DNA of 64,000 bases from Adiantum capillus-veneris (GCA_014529385.2 CM043962.1:47485098-47549097); one strand, 5' to 3'; shown: positions 43,666 to 58,533, numbered from the stretch's first letter. The notes: a model not told the origin generated them from the sequence alone. Program-made: numbers and translations.

Positions 43666-43805
43666 ACTCAAAAACACATTGTGTGTGTGTGTGCGCGCGT
43701 GTGTGTGTGTGTGAGAGAGAGAGAGAGGGAGAGAGAGAGAGAAAGAGGGGAAGGGAACATGAGAGAGAGGAGAGGGAAGGAGCATACCTAGCTCTCCTTC
43801 CTCTT

Positions 43806-43840
<35 letters not shown>

Positions 43841-44065
43841 AAGAAAGAGAGAGAGAGAGGGGGAGCGCGGGTTACCTCTTTGCTTGCTTGAGCGCCGAAA
43901 ACTCAGATCTGAGATTTGAGTTTTTGGGCGCTCTCGGTTTATTTTTTACTCCTGTCGGCGTCGCTATGTTACAAATAAACTAGCGATGCCCATAGCGATG
44001 CCGTGAATTTTCACTTTTAAGCGTCGCACTGCGAGCGTCGCTAATGTGAAGTACCTCTTGTAGTG
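43581..44065. repeat. CACTA-2 3' arm: microsatellites, hairpin, subterminal repeats and terminus
   Basis: Contains (TTC)n, (CT)n, GT and GA tracts, the 'ggagcatacctagctctccttcctc' block, and the AACTCAGATCTGAGATTTGAGTT hairpin at about 43899-43923 (one arm mutated). GCGTCGCTA repeats and the terminus CCTCTTGTAGTG follow. Confidence 0.88.
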
Positions 44066-44068
44066 TAG

Positions 44069-44737
44069 TAATGAGTTATCAAAAGATTTTGGCCTAGACC
44101 AGTCCAGACAGCAGAAACCAACCTTATCCCATTAAATTTCCATAATGCAAACATCATCAGTAATATCAATAATGCAGTCAATGAGCCAGTAAACAGGATC
44201 ACGCACCTCATTTCATTTTATGCAGGACCAGGCAAACCCAGTATGCCTGCTCATAGTAATGTGCATTTTAACCCAATAATATAAAATGAAAGCTATAGCT
44301 CAAAACCTTGCAAATAAACCAATAACGACAGAATACGTATGTTTTTCTAGTAGCATGATCAAGTACTTTAAACTTTATGCAGACGACCATAGTGAAAAAA
44401 TGATGCATAGAAAAAAATATGTGTAGCAACTCGTTGTACAGAAATCTTCATGGTGCGAAGAGCAAAACCACAACGTTACCCCGGTACTACTTACTCTCAT
44501 ATTAGCACAAGGTAAACAATAAACTAAACATGGCTAAGTGAGGGGAAGTCATCACCCTCACCTTCTTTTATACCATGTCAAGGCATCCAAGTGCACCAAG
44601 AAGATCCCATAGATTTTCTCAGTGCAAGGTTCAAGGCAAGGCAAGCGGCCAATTAATAGGGAGAGGAAACCTATGATGTTGTTGCAGAGAGCGACAAACA
44701 TAGTTGGTGTATCAGACAGGATTCAGAAATGTATACA
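44069..44737. repeat. Duplicated unit, copy 1, right segment
   Basis: Matches 59890-60566 ('gagttatcaaaagattttggcc', 'gcaaggttcaaggcaagg', 'ggattcagaaatgtatac'). Similarity stops near 44737. No gene. Confidence 0.85.
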
Positions 44738-46623
<1,886 letters not shown>

Positions 46624-47045
46624 TGTGTGTTGTTGTTTTTAGACTAATACTTATACACAAAAGAACATATTAGTTCAAAAGACAGCTGGCTTTAGACAAA
46701 GGACAAGGAATAACAAAAAAACAACTCAATCTTTGATTTATTTTTGTACATCATAGTGAGAATGAGGCATCATTCTAGTGATTTGTACATAAGAAATCTA
46801 GAAACAACCGATACTAAAGTGACAGAGGCCAAGTATATCAGTGACAAATAGCAGCAAAGCCAAAAAGATCCTAAGTAAAGATAGAGTCCTCACCTGCATC
46901 CATATAGACAAGACAACAGATTTGTTAGCCTTGAATACGTATTACAGGTGTCAGTGAACCTATCAGTTGTTATCCATGTCCTACTTCAAACCTTTGTAAA
47001 CTTATGCCTACCATCCATGAAGAGTTTAGTTCACCAAGTGTCTTT
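46624..47045. repeat. Duplicated unit, copy 2, left segment
   Basis: Matches 38-465 and ends in TCTTT, the target duplication of the copia element that follows. Confidence 0.85.
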
Positions 47046-47237
47046 TGTTGGGGTATAAAGCCCAATGTGGTCACCCAGGTAAGTGGGCGGGCCACCAGGT
47101 ATGTACACATATTCTTTTGTAAAAAACTAATAAGAACTCACTATGCTCTACACATTACAGTAGAGCGAGTTCACCATATCGTCGTGCTCTTATTCTTGCA
47201 CTTTCTCTCGCGTCGCACTTCCGCTCGTACTCCTTCA
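47046..47237 (+). repeat. copia-C 5' LTR
   Basis: 192 bp; near-identical to 58337-58528. Confidence 0.95.
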
Positions 47238-47251
47238 ACTGGTATCAGAGC

Positions 47252-48283
47252 TCAGATTGAGGCTCGGGGCAGCATTTGCAGGTAGCCAGAGTCACCTGCT
47301 CAGATTGGAGTGAGATTCGACAGGCGAAGACACGGCCCCAAATCCTGTGGGCCATCTCGGCCACCGTTCGGCTTCGACAAAGTTCTGCGCAGGCCATTTT
47401 CGACTACGTGGTCTCGGCGGGTGCAGATTCGACTCTGCAAATTTGGGGTTTCGGCCTACGACTGCAAGTGCTGAGGATATCTACACTTCCAGAGTGCTGA
47501 TTTGTGGCTGTCTACACAACAAAGGATGGCTCACAGTTCTTGGAGGCGTGTCACATACGACACGGGCGCACCTACACACAGACTGTAGGCGACAACCACT
47601 AGTTCATCAGGTAGCTTGTGTTTGTTGCTTGATATTCCACATTTCATCCTGATATTGTAGGTACTTCCACATGGGATGTATTGTCAGAGATGATGTATGT
47701 CTGTTGAGGGTTTGCTGGCTGTGAGTCACACAGCAAACAACCGCCACAGCGGTTACAGCATACAATGGGAAATTTGTGGATGTATGACTTTGTGGGAAGT
47801 CTATGTACTGTCAGATTTACTGCAGCCTTTGTTGAGGGTCAAGTGAGGTTTTATTGAGCTGGGGGATTCTTGAATGTTGAGATCCTTTCGGTGATACAGG
47901 TCTTGGAGCGATCCCTCGAGCACCCTTAGATAGGCAGCTAGGATGTATTGACTGTGAGTTAGACAGTTGGGATTGCATCTTTGCTTTAGTGCCGTTGAGG
48001 CATTGTCGCAGTCTATGCTTACAGGACAGTGAGAGACAGTACAGGTGCACGACATGTTTACCCACAGCTTACAGTGTTAGAGAGATAGTGGTTTTTTGAG
48101 CTGTTTTTGGTATGTTTTTTGAGTACACCAGAGCCATTTTACAAAGGAGACTCTGCCGAAATTTCTGCAGAATCTGAAGCTTTCTTGGTTCATTTGATAG
48201 GTTGATATTGGTTCAGAGGTCAGTTTACAAGGGAAACTCTACCCAATTTTTCCCAAGAAAGTAAACTACTGTGAAGCGTAGCT
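47252..48283 (+). other. copia-C long untranslated leader
   Basis: About 1 kb between the primer-binding site and gag, with no sustained frame. Contains short direct similarities such as 'tttacaaaggagactctgcc' and 'tttacaagggaaactctacc' near 48140 and 48220. Confidence 0.6.
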
Positions 48284-50775
48284 ATGGCTGGATCACAGGA
48301 CACTGCTCTTTACAATATCAAGAAGCTGGATGGAACCAATTTCCCATTGTGGAAGAAGCAGATTTGGCACGTGTTGGTACAAAAGAAGCAGATAAAGCCT
48401 ATAAAGATCAAGGGGATAAAACCAGAAGATATGGATGAAGATGAATGGAGCGAAATGGATGAATTGGCACTTTCTACCATTATGCTGACTTTGGCAGAAA
48501 GCGTTTACTTCAATGTAGCAGACGAGATGTCGGCTTATGAAGAATGGACAAAGTTGAGTGATCTTTATGAGAAGCAGAGTGCAGCTTCATAGGTATACTG
48601 GATTAAGAATCTTGTTGACTTGAAGATGAAAGAAGGGACACCTATGTCCAATCATCTGAATGAATTCAACACCATCTACAGTCAGTTGTCAGCTCAAGGT
48701 GTCAAGTTTGATGAACCTGTTAGAGCTATGTTCCTATTGATCACACTGCCGGAAATTTGGGACACTTTTCGCATAGCTTTGAGTAATTCTGCACCTCCAG
48801 ATGGTTTGACCATAGCAGGTGTAGAAGGCAGTCTGCTTACTGAAGAAACCAATAGAAAGACAATGGACAAAGGCAAAGGAACAGCCTTAGTGTCAGGGGA
48901 AGGACCAAAGAAAAGTACAAAGGTGGAAAGAGGGATCAGTCTCGTAGCAAGTCCCGCAGTGCTAAAGGCAAGAGTGACATAGAATGCTACCATTGTGGCA
49001 AGAAGGGTCACATGAAAAGAGACTGCGGAGAATGGAAAGCAAAAAAAGGCAAAGAGAAAGCTGAAGACCATGGTGAGAAGAACAAGTCCTTAGTGAAGAT
49101 TCAAGAAATAAATGTGACAAACACTGTTGCAGAGGATGACAGTCTAGTGTCAGGAGATATCTACTTCTTGAAAAATACAATGGACTCAGCTCTTCTTACA
49201 GCATCTGATGGAAATGCACTGAGTGACTGGATTATAGACTCAGGGGCATCACTTCATGTGTCTCCAAACAAGGAGTGGTTTACCTCTTATGTGACCACTA
49301 AAGATCATGTTCGGCTAGGCAATGGGCAGACATGTGAGATCTTAGGTGTTGGAGATGTTCAATTGAAGTTTCAGAATGGCTCTTCTTTCACACTGAAGAA
49401 TGTGAAACATGTTCCCGAAATTACAAAGAGCTTGATCAGCACTGGTTTACTTGATGATGCTGGCTACGTCACCACTTTTGGACAGAACATGTGGAAGATA
49501 TCCAAGGGTTCTATGACAGTAGCACATGGAGTAAAGTCTGGAGGACTTTACATGATTTATGTATCAAATGTCTCTAAAAATGTAATCAATGTAACCGAGA
49601 AGCCTAACGTTTCTTTGTGGCATAGCTGGTTACAACATATGTCCAAGAAGGGAATGGAAATCTTGTCTCGTTCTGGTTATTTGCCTGGCTTTTCATTTAA
49701 TGATTTTGAATTTTGTGAACATTGTCTCTATGGTAAGCAAACACAGCAGCCACATAATCATAGAAGCAATAGAAGAGATACACAATTGGCACTTGTTCAT
49801 AGTAATTTGTGTGGACCTATGCCTAACCTATCTCTAGGGGGAGCTTCTTACTTTATGACATTTATAGATTATTACTCGAGGAAAGTATGGGTTTACTTTC
49901 TCAAGCACAAGGATGAAGCGTTTAGTGTTTTCAAAACGTTTGTGACACTTGTGGAGAATCAGAGTGGCAAGAAGCTTAAATGCTTACGCACTGACAATGA
50001 TGGAGAGTATGTTTCAAAGGCCTTTCAGGACTTTTGTGAGTCAAACTGTATAAAACGTGAACTTACTGCTCCTTACAATCCTCCTCAAAATAGTGTTTCT
50101 GAGAGGATGAATAGGACCATACAAGAGAAGGTCAGAAGTATGTTGTCTAATGCACAACTGCCAAATGGGTTTTGGGTTGAAGCTGTATCAACAGTTGTTC
50201 ATCTTATAAATAGATCTCCTAGCAAGGTTTTGCAGAAGGATTCAGTGGCAAAGATGGTATGGTCAGGCAAAATGCCCTCATACAAGCATCTCAGAGTCTT
50301 TGGCCGTGAGGCATATACTCATGTTCCAAAGAAATTTAGGAACAAACTTGAGCCAAAGAGTAGAAAGTGCATCTTTCTAGGCTATCGTACTTCTGGTGAG
50401 ATGGGGTACAGACTTTGGGATCCTGAATCCAGAAAGGTTATCTGCAGCAATGATGTTCACTTTAATGAAGCCAAATATCATTCTAAACCAGAGAGGGTTG
50501 AGGAGATTAGAAGAGTTGTCTTCCAAGAAGATGGACCTGCACGTGCAAGACAAAATGTCAGGGCTCAAGAGGAGCAAGGACACGATAGAGTGGAACCACA
50601 GGTTTTGGTTGAGACTGAGCCACTTGTTGTGCGTAGATCTGGACATATCACGCAACCTCCTAATAGGTTTGTTCCATCTATGAACCATGTCATGTTGACT
50701 GATTGCAATGAGCCTTCATGTTACAAAGAAGCAGTGCAAATGAAGGACTCCGAGAATTGGCAATTGGCCATGTAG
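48284..50775 (+). pseudogene. copia-C gag, protease and integrase
   Basis: Gag starts MAGSQDTALYNIKKLDGTNF at 48284; a TAG at 48590 interrupts it. 48620-48982 continues gag (MKMKEGTPMSNHLNEFN). A frame change precedes the zinc knuckle CYHC-x4-H-x4-C at about 48980-49025. The 49012-50775 frame contains protease (IIDSGASLHVSP), gag-pre-integrase (LWHSWLQHMSKKGMEIL, CEHCLYGKQ), and integrase (HSNLCGPM with Asp changed to Asn; LRTDNDGEYVS; QNSVSERMNRT) with its C-terminal RVFGREAYTHVP and KCIFLGYRT. It stops at a TAG just before RT. Confidence 0.93.
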
Positions 50776-51285
50776 TTAGAGATGACATCTCTGCATAAAA
50801 ACCAGACATGGAAGCTAGTTAAATTACCACAGGGCAAAAAGGCTCTACCTTGTAAATGGGTTTACAGGTATAAGATCACCGCTCATGATAGTCAGCCAAA
50901 ATACAAAGCAAGGCTTGTTGCCAAGGGCTTTAAGCAAGAACAAGGCATTGACTTTGATGAAGTCTTCTCTCCGGTGGTCAAGATGACTACATTGAGATGC
51001 TTTCTTGCGTTGGTTGCCATATTAGATTTTGTGTTGCACCAAATGGATGTCAAGACAGCGTTCTTGCATGGTGATTTAGATGTGGAAATTTACATGCAGC
51101 AGCCAGAAGGGTTTGTTGAGAAAGGCAAGGAAGATTTGGTATGTCAGTTGTTAAAGAGTCTTTATGGCTTAAAACAATCACCGAGGGCATGGTACCATAA
51201 GTTCCACAAGTTTATGATTTCTCAAGGCTACAAACGTAGTGAGTTCGATCACTGTCTATATACAAAGAAGGCTAAGGATGGCAGT
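50776..51285 (+). pseudogene. copia-C reverse transcriptase, first part
   Basis: KNQTWKLVKLPQGKKAL, KARLVAKGFKQEQGIDFDEV, MDVKTAFLHGDLDVEIYM and LLKSLYGLKQSPRAWYHKF, then KKAKDGS at the gypsy insertion point. It joins in phase to the YVDDM box at 57269. Confidence 0.95.
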
Positions 51286-51531
51286 GATAGCCGTTTTTTT
51301 CGGCTCTTTGTAATTGCCACAGTGAGTTACCTCACCCTACCAAAATCACCCAAACACTGTGGCTATCCCTACCATTTCACTGTACATAGGCGTGCGTGAG
51401 TCACGGGACTTTTCCCATATCTTCTTAAAAAACCCTCAGCTAGCTAGTCACTGGGCTAGGTGAGCCAAAAAAAATAAAAAATAAATAAAAAAATAAAAGT
51501 ATATTATGGCCTCTTTGTGTGTAAATATTTC
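51286..51531 (+). repeat. Truncated 5' LTR of the Tat-type gypsy
   Basis: Nearly identical to 54594-54831 ('ggctctttgtaattgccac', 'gcctctttgtgtgtaaatattt'). Contains the inverted repeat AGCCG-T7-CGGCT at 51289-51305. It ends abruptly at 'gtaaatattt', where pol sequence begins. Confidence 0.9.
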
Positions 51532-54500
51532 CCTCTTGGACATGGTATGGCTCCGTACAACTTGTTGGAAGACATGAGAGGTAAGGGTCCTGATATTTCA
51601 TGGCCTCAATTTCTTGCATTATGTCCACAAGTTAGGAGGGATTTAACAAGGGCAGTTAGCACTAGGAGAAAGGTAAAAGAGAGTGTGCCTGTTGTAAAAA
51701 TTGCACAAGCTGAAATGAATGAGGACATTACACCGGTGCTAGACTGTTACATCAAAGGGAGATTGGTTAGGAAAGGTCTAGTGGATGGGGGTGCACAAAT
51801 TTGCATCATGACAGAGGGACTCATGCAAAAACTAAGCATGCACATCCATGAGACACCTGAAATTAGGGTCAAGATGGCAAACAATAGCAAGGCTAGGTGC
51901 GTAGGCATTTGTAAAAATGTTTTTGTGGAGGCCTTTGGCATTAAGAAGGCAGTGGATTTCTATGTCATGTCTACCAAGGGAAATGGTTACCCATTTATCC
52001 TAGGAAGACCATGGCTAATGAAAATGCGAGCTTTGCAGGATTGGGAGAGTGGAAAGCTAATTTGCAGGAATGACAATCACAAGAAGGTTGTCTTTGACAT
52101 GAAGGAGCAACGCCAAGAGGAGCTCCATGAAGAATCATCTCAAAGTGAGACGGAAGAAGGTTGGACCGATAGCACTTCAGAAGAAGAAAGTAGCGGCAGC
52201 ATTACTGAAGAGGAGTCTTCCATCGAAGTCATGGGGGTAAGGTTTAAGCCAAGCAACCAAGAGACCTCTTGTCAAGGCTTGGAGGAGGTAGGTCCTCAAG
52301 AGAACGAAGGTGATCAAGATGAAAGGATGCTGGAAGGTATGCTATCAACAACACTTACAAAGGATGAAAGAGAGGAGTTCAAATGTGTGCTAAGGAAGTT
52401 TCCTAGGCTTTTTGCTAAAGACTACACCGATGTGCGTGGAGTAGATGCTGTTCAACACAAAATTGAGTTGAAGCCAGAGGCCACACCTAAGGCTTAGAAG
52501 CTACGAAGGCTAGGAGTCATCAAGGAGCAGGCTTTGCTCAAGGAGGTAAGAAAGCTTCTAGCAGCAGGGTTCATTTATCCAGTGGAGAATTCAGAGTGGG
52601 TCTCTCCTGTTGTTGTCACTCCTAAGAAGAATGGCAAGTGGAGGGTGTGTGTGGATTACCGTCCCCTCAATGAGGCAACAAAGAGAGATCACTTTCCCCT
52701 CCCATTCCAGGATGAGATACTAAATGAGGTAGCTGGTCATGAGAAGTACACTGTGTGCGATGGTTACTCAGGTTACTTTCAAATAGGGATTGCACTGGAG
52801 GATCAATTGAAGACAACCTTTATCACTCCTTGGGGTTGTTATGCTTTTAGAGTCATGCCATTTGGTCTGACAAATGCTCCTGCAACATTCCAACGTTTCA
52901 TGAATATGGTGTTTCAAGCATTCTTTGGAAAGTCAATTAGGGTGTTCATTGATGATTTCTGTATTTATAGCTCAAAATCATTGCATCTACAAAGGGTAGA
53001 AGAAGGTTTAAAGAAGCTCTACGACATGGGAGGTCAACTCAACCCCGACAAGTGCCATATAGGTGAGGATGAAGTAATCTTGCTTGGTCATAAAGTTTCT
53101 TACAAAGGCATTGAAGTGGATCCTTCGAAGGCAAAGGCTCTTATTGAGCTACCATCACCCAAGAGTCTTAAGGAGGTCATTTCATTCATTCAAAAGGTGA
53201 AGTATATGTCACGCTTCATTCACTTAGCCTCGGAGTTACTTCACCCTTTGCAAAAGTTGACACAACAAGTAGAATTTGCATGGTCTGATGAGCTTGAAGA
53301 GTACTTTTGTAACATTAAAGTCATTTTGTCAGAGCTACCAACACTCATGCCTCCTTGTTGGGAGTACACATTCTTTGTTAGCTCTAGTGCTGGGAAAGAA
53401 ACAATTGGTGCTGTGTTGCTACAACAAGATCCCCACAGTACAAGGATGCGACCCATCTACTTTGCTAGTAGGGTCATGAATGCTTTGGAGAGAGACTACA
53501 CAGAAGCAGAACTCATGATGCTTTCTCTCATGTTTGCGGTGAGAAAGTTTAGATCCTACCTGCTACCAAAACCTTTTGTAATTCTCACTGCAGAAAATTT
53601 GTTCCCTTGGGTGTCATCTCAAATGAATCTTAGTACTAGGATCTCAAAGTGGATTATGGAGTTGCAAGAGTTTCAATACTCTTTCAAGGTAGAAGATAGT
53701 GTGCGTGCACAATTGGCAGGGATTCTCACTTATAGGGTGCACGAAAAGGAGATTAAGGTGCCTGAAGTAAAGACCCTACCATTGCCACCACCAAAAAGTA
53801 TTCCTAATGCTTTTACTTTGTTCTTTGATGGAGCTTTTCGTCGAGCCACAGGAAAAGCAGGGGGAGGGCTAGTGTTGCTCAACCCAAGTGGAGAGGTGGT
53901 CATGAAAGAGAAGTTCAATCTACCAAGTTCAGCTAGCAACAATGAAGCAGAATATGACACTGTACTTCATGGTTTGAAGATGTGCATTGGCCAAGGGATA
54001 CAACGCCTCATGGTAAAGGGAGATGCACTTCTCATTGTTAAACAGATTTTAGGCATTTGGGCATGCAAGAATGAGAGCTTACGGACAAAAGTTCATGCCA
54101 TTCGTAGATTGTTTAATCAATTTGAAGAAGTGCAACTATATCATATTCCTAGGAAACAGAATGAAGATGCTGATTTACTTGCACAACAAGCCGTTGCATG
54201 TGTAAAGAAAGAAGTGCAGGTCATCATGGTGGCGGCTGCTGTGAAGCAACCGAGGTACCAGGGATTGGAGTCATTGGCTCCCATCATTGGCTACATTTTG
54301 GAGGGTGAGTTTCCACCAGACTTCACAAAAGCTCAGAAGAGGAGACTCATGAAGAAGGCAAGCGTATATCTCTTCCTAGAAGGCTCCCTCTATCAAAGAG
54401 GGAAGGATCAAGTGTGCAGACGAGTACCAACTATCAAGGAAATTCCAGCCATTCTAAAAGGTTTGCATGAAGAGGCATGTGGTGGTCATTTTGCCCAAGA

Positions 54501-54593
54501 ATTAACTGTGAAGAAGATTTTGCTTTCGGGGTATGTTTGGCCAAGTTTGCATGTGGATGTTCAACATTGGTGTAAAAGCTGTCATACTTGTCA
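51532..54593 (+). pseudogene. Tat-type gypsy pol: protease, RT, RNase H, second RNase H, partial integrase
   Basis: Protease: GLVDGGAQICIMTEGLM and PFILGRPWLMKMRAL. A TAG at 52495 interrupts the linker. RT: WVSPVVVTPKKNGKWRVCVD, CDGYSGYFQI, MPFGLTNAPATFQRFMN and VFIDDFCIYS. A first gypsy RNase H region follows (IGAVLLQQD, RPIYFASRVMNALERDY, YTEAELMML). The second, archaeal-type RNase H starts near 53815 (TLFFDGAFRRATGKAGGGLV, NNEAEYDTVLHGL, VKGDALLIVKQI). The integrase zinc-binding part begins (CGGHFAQELTVKKIL, HWCKSCHTCQ) and is cut by the LTR at 54594. Aside from one stop it is a long open frame of 695 codons. Confidence 0.93.
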
Positions 54594-56955
54594 GATAGCC
54601 GTTTTTTTTGGCTCTTTGTAATTGCCACAGTGAGTTACCTCACCCTACCAAAATCACCCAAACACTGTGGCTATCCCTACCATTTCACTGTACATAGGCG
54701 TGCGTGAGTCACGGGACTTTTCCCATATCTTCTTAAAAAACCCTCAGCTAGCTAGTCACTGGGCTAGGTGAGCCAAAAAAAAAAAAAAAAGTATATTATG
54801 GCCTCTTTGTGTGTAAATATTTCATTGTATATATGGCCTAAATATAGGGATTTTTAATAATTATTTTGGTATTTTATTTAAATATTTCTACTTAGGTGTG
54901 TGTTTTATTAAACCTATGTACACCTTCTTTCATCCTCTTACGCCATAATTATATATATATTTTTTTGCCAATATGTACATACTCTAACCTCATATTTTTC
55001 CTTTATACAAATCACTCCCACATTTTCACCCTCACCCTCGTGAAAACAAAAAATTGATTTCTACTCATTGGTTACTTTTATTATATTATTTACTTGCATA
55101 CATTTTCCTCTTTCACCCAAAATAATTCAAGGAGGGACCATATCATATGATTCCAATATCTTTCCATATCCATAACTCCTCCATATTTTTATTATTATTT
55201 TTACTCATTATTCTAACACCATGTGCTCATTGAGCTAAAGTCCATGAATAGTCCATACACTAGTCCCACCATGTATATATTTCTTATTTCACCAATAATC
55301 CTCCTCCATGCATGGGTCAAGGGCAACTTGAATGCTTTGTATTATAATATGACAAAGGAGGGGCTCACTCTTGGATGCATTGTACAAATTCAACAAAGGA
55401 GGGGACCACTAAAAGACTTTTGCAGGCCTAAAAAACAGGCTTTTTGGTGAGAATTTTGGCACCTATCTCCACTCCGAATTTGGAGCGGTGGTCAAAAGAG
55501 AAAATGTAGCCCACGCTCTGAATAATCACCCCAAATTTTTTCATGATTTTTGGAGCTACCAGCTGTGAGCTATGATTTTTTTAGTGGACCCCAGTTTTCC
55601 CATGCTATGCAGCCACACTCTCTCTTCCACTTTATCATTTTCCTCTTTCACACACACTTCTCCACTCATCATCCCCATCTCTCTCACCACTCCTCTCTGC
55701 ACACTACTCACCTCCTTCTCAACCTTGAAGAATAAGAGAAACCATGGTGAACTCATACCTCCCACACACAATTCCATTCCAAAATTGACCACCTAGTCTC
55801 ATTTTTCCTCCTCCAAATTACCCATATCTATCAAAAAACCACAAAATTCAGCCTCTTCTCTTAAAAGACAGCATCATGGTGGTTGATTACTCAGCTTCAA
55901 TTACCTTGTCTCTCAAGGAAGGTCAAGAGTGGAGAAAAAATGTACCGTCAAAGCTAGTGGACCGTCAACAAGCGTCAAAATCGGCCCTACTCAAGACACT
56001 TGGAGCATCAACCTTGTAAGAAATCCACCTTTTCTTACCTATTAAGAGTTTTTCTTCCTTATTTGTATCCTACATGGATACTCCCATTGTAAATATTCAA
56101 TTCCATTTGTAAATTAATACTAACTCTACTAACACTAACCCACTATGAAAAGTCCTATCACCTCCATTTCTCTCCTCTCTCTTTCCCCACCAACTTCTTG
56201 ATAATTCCAAGCAAAAGAAATTAGATAAATTGCTGAAAATCTAACCCAACCATGGTTAGAGGAGTAACCCTAGCCTTCAAAATTGCTATAAAAGGAGGGT
56301 GTAGCTAGCATAAAAGGGGGGAAGCCATAAGCAAGAGCACTATGCTATAGCTTGAGAAGCCAAGCTCAACCTCTCTAGAAGGAGCTCTTGAGTGGAAGCT
56401 CATTGTCTTATGCATGTGCATGTGTTGTAATAGGGGATTAGCAAAGGAAATCTATGCCATTGTAAGAGAGAGAGTGATCATTCAATTAAGAGTAGGAAAT
56501 CTATCATTTCTCCTACTAGTGTAAGCCCAACATTCGCTGAATCAAGGAGGGTGGATTTGGACTAATCTTGGATATTTTGTCTCCCTTCCAACGTGAAGTA
56601 ATGGACAACAATGATGCGTAAGTGTCTTGGTTTTTTTTTTTTTTAGTTCTTGATAGCTTGTCTCTGATGTTGTCATCAATCTAGCCATAAATCCCACATA
56701 CTGTAAGAGGGCGACAGGGTGGAGAGGACTCCCCTGGCCTTAAGACAGTGATTGGGGTGGATTTTCTAGTGATGTGTTGTGGTGAAATTTACGCAAGCTA
56801 TGTTGAACAAGTACTAATCTCACTTTGATTTGTCATGACAGATTTGTAAGAAGGTATTAATGCAACAAGCATCCCCTCCCCCTTTCTCTCTCTTTCTTAA
56901 ATATATAGTTGTGTTTGCTTGATCATCGCCGATACGTTTCAAAGCAGCCCGAGCA

Positions 56956-57002
<47 letters not shown>

Positions 57003-57263
57003 GTGTTTTAGTGTGTGAGAGTATTCCATTGGTGTTAGGGTTAGTGTAATTCCTTGCTTGTTTGTGGGTTGCTCTAACGATTCTCCTCTTTTGCGTCCTA
57101 GTTCGCTCTTAAACTAGGTGGTGCCCCTTGTGTAGTTGGGATTTGGCGGTGGGTTTGTTGTTTTGGTTTGTGTTGTGTTGTGCCCCAGCCCCATTGAGCA
57201 GCACGGAAGCCTTTAAGGGTGTCTAGAGGCCACTCTTCTTGTTGCCCGCCCCAGACCGCCTCA
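54594..57263 (+). repeat. Tat-type gypsy 3' LTR (~2.67 kb)
   Basis: Begins GATAGCCGTTTTTTTTGGCTC like the left fragment and ends CCGCCTCA next to the GCAGT duplication. It is non-coding throughout, with an A16 tract at about 54776-54791 and a CT tract at 56958-57002. Confidence 0.85.
56287..56294 (+). promoter_or_regulatory. TATA box in the Tat-type LTR
   Basis: GCTATAAAAGGAGG context, a strong plant TATA match ~1.0 kb from the LTR end; likely start of the retroelement transcript. Confidence 0.6.
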
Positions 57264-57268
57264 GCAGT

Positions 57269-58247
57269 TGGCTGATCCTTATTTTGTATGTGGATGACAT
57301 GTTGATTGCTGGCAAGCACTTGGAAGAAATTTCAACTTTGAAGCCAAAGATGGCAAAATCATTCGACATGAAAGACATGGGTGAGGCAAGTCATATACTT
57401 GGTATGCGCATTGAGAGAGACAGATCAAAGAGGTTGATTTGGTTATCTCAAACAGAGTATATTGACAAGGTTTTTGCAACATTTCAATATGGAGAAGGGA
57501 AAGGCATTGAGTGTTCCATTGCCACCATATGTGAAACTTAGCAAACAAGATTTTCCTATGTCTGAGGAAGAACATGCTAAAATGGATAAGATTCCATATG
57601 CGTCTGCAGTGGGTAGTTTAATGTATACAATGATTGCTACTCGCCCAAACATTGCATTTGCAGTGGGAGTAGTAAGTCGATACATGTCAAACCCAGGAAA
57701 GAAACATTGGGAGGCAGTGAAAGGAATATTGAGATACCTGAAAGCTACAAAGAGTATGCGCATATGCTATGGGAGTCAGGAGCTAAGTGTAAAGGGTTTT
57801 ACAGACTCAGATTATGCAGGTGACTTAGACAACCGAAGGTCTACGTCAGGATATGTCTTTACATTGGCTGGTGGAGCAGTATCATGGCGTTCTAGATTAC
57901 AAGATTGTGTTACTCAGTCTACTACAGAGGCTGAATATGTTGTAGCATCAGAGGCATGCAAAGAATCGATTTGGCTTAATCGACTAGTAACAGATTTGGG
58001 AAACAAAGAAGAGATGCCTGTGTTATATTGTGATAGTCAGAGTGCTATACAATTGGCTCACAATCCAGTTTATCACTCAAAGACAAAGCATGTGGATGTG
58101 AAGTATCATTTCATCAAGGAAATGCTCGAGGATAAGCAAATTCAGCTTGTCAAAGTTCACACCACAGAAAATCCTGCTGATCTACTTACAAAAGGACTTC
58201 CCTCAGAGAGCTTTGCGCATTTTCGCAAGCAGTTAGGTGTAGGGTAG
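57269..58247 (+). pseudogene. copia-C reverse transcriptase (end) and RNase H
   Basis: LILYVDDMLIAGKHLEEIS carries the catalytic YVDD, then MKDMGEASHILGMRI. A one-base frameshift near 57500 leads to 57462-58247 (PYASAVGSLMYTMIATRPNI, GFTDSDYAGDLDNRRSTSGY, TEAEYVVASEA, HSKTKHVDVKYHFIKE). Confidence 0.95.
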
Positions 58248-58336
58248 TACATCACTTCTCTACATCTCTTGTATATTCGCTTGTATAGTAGCTTCTCTCA
58301 CACTTAAAGTACCACATTGGACTTTAAGTGGGAGGT

Positions 58337-58528
58337 TGTTGGGGTATAAAGCCCAATGTGGTCTCCCAGGTAAGTGGGCGGGCCGCCAGGTATGTACACA
58401 TATTCTTTTGTAAAAACCTAATAAGAACTCACTATGCTCTACACATTACAGTAGAGCGATTTCACCATATCGTCGTGCTCTTCTTCTCACACTCTCTCTC
58501 GCGTCGCACTTCCGCTCGTACTCCTTCA
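58337..58528 (+). repeat. copia-C 3' LTR
   Basis: 192 bp, followed by TCTTT. Confidence 0.95.
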
Positions 58529-58533
58529 TCTTT

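Larger units (their letters stand above)
51286..57263 (+). mobile_element. Tat-type Ty3/gypsy element with large LTR, truncated 5' side
   Basis: Inserted in copia-C with GCAGT on both sides (51281-51285, 57264-57268). The right LTR is ~2.67 kb (54594-57263). Only the first ~245 bp of the left LTR remain (51286-51531), so the rest of that LTR, the primer site and most of gag are deleted. Protease, RT, RNase H and a second RNase H are present; integrase is cut off in its zinc-binding part. Dual RNase H and large LTRs fit the Tat lineage. Confidence 0.88.
47046..58528 (+). mobile_element. Ty1/copia element (copia-C) split by a gypsy insertion
   Basis: LTRs are 47046-47237 and 58337-58528 (192 bp each, TGTTGGGG...CTTCA), with TSD TCTTT (47041-47045 and 58529-58533). 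PBS TGGTATCAGAGC lies at 47240-47251, and the PPT-like AAGTGGGAGG precedes the 3' LTR. Without the insertion it is ~5.5 kb. It is a different family from copia-A and copia-B. The first integrase Asp is Asn (HSNLCGPM) and there are stops in gag and before RT, so it is defective. Confidence 0.95.

Noticed and set aside
55556-55796. Overlapping 60-78 aa frames on both strands
   Set aside because: They fall within the large 3' LTR of the Tat-type gypsy and have no domain or neighbours supporting them.
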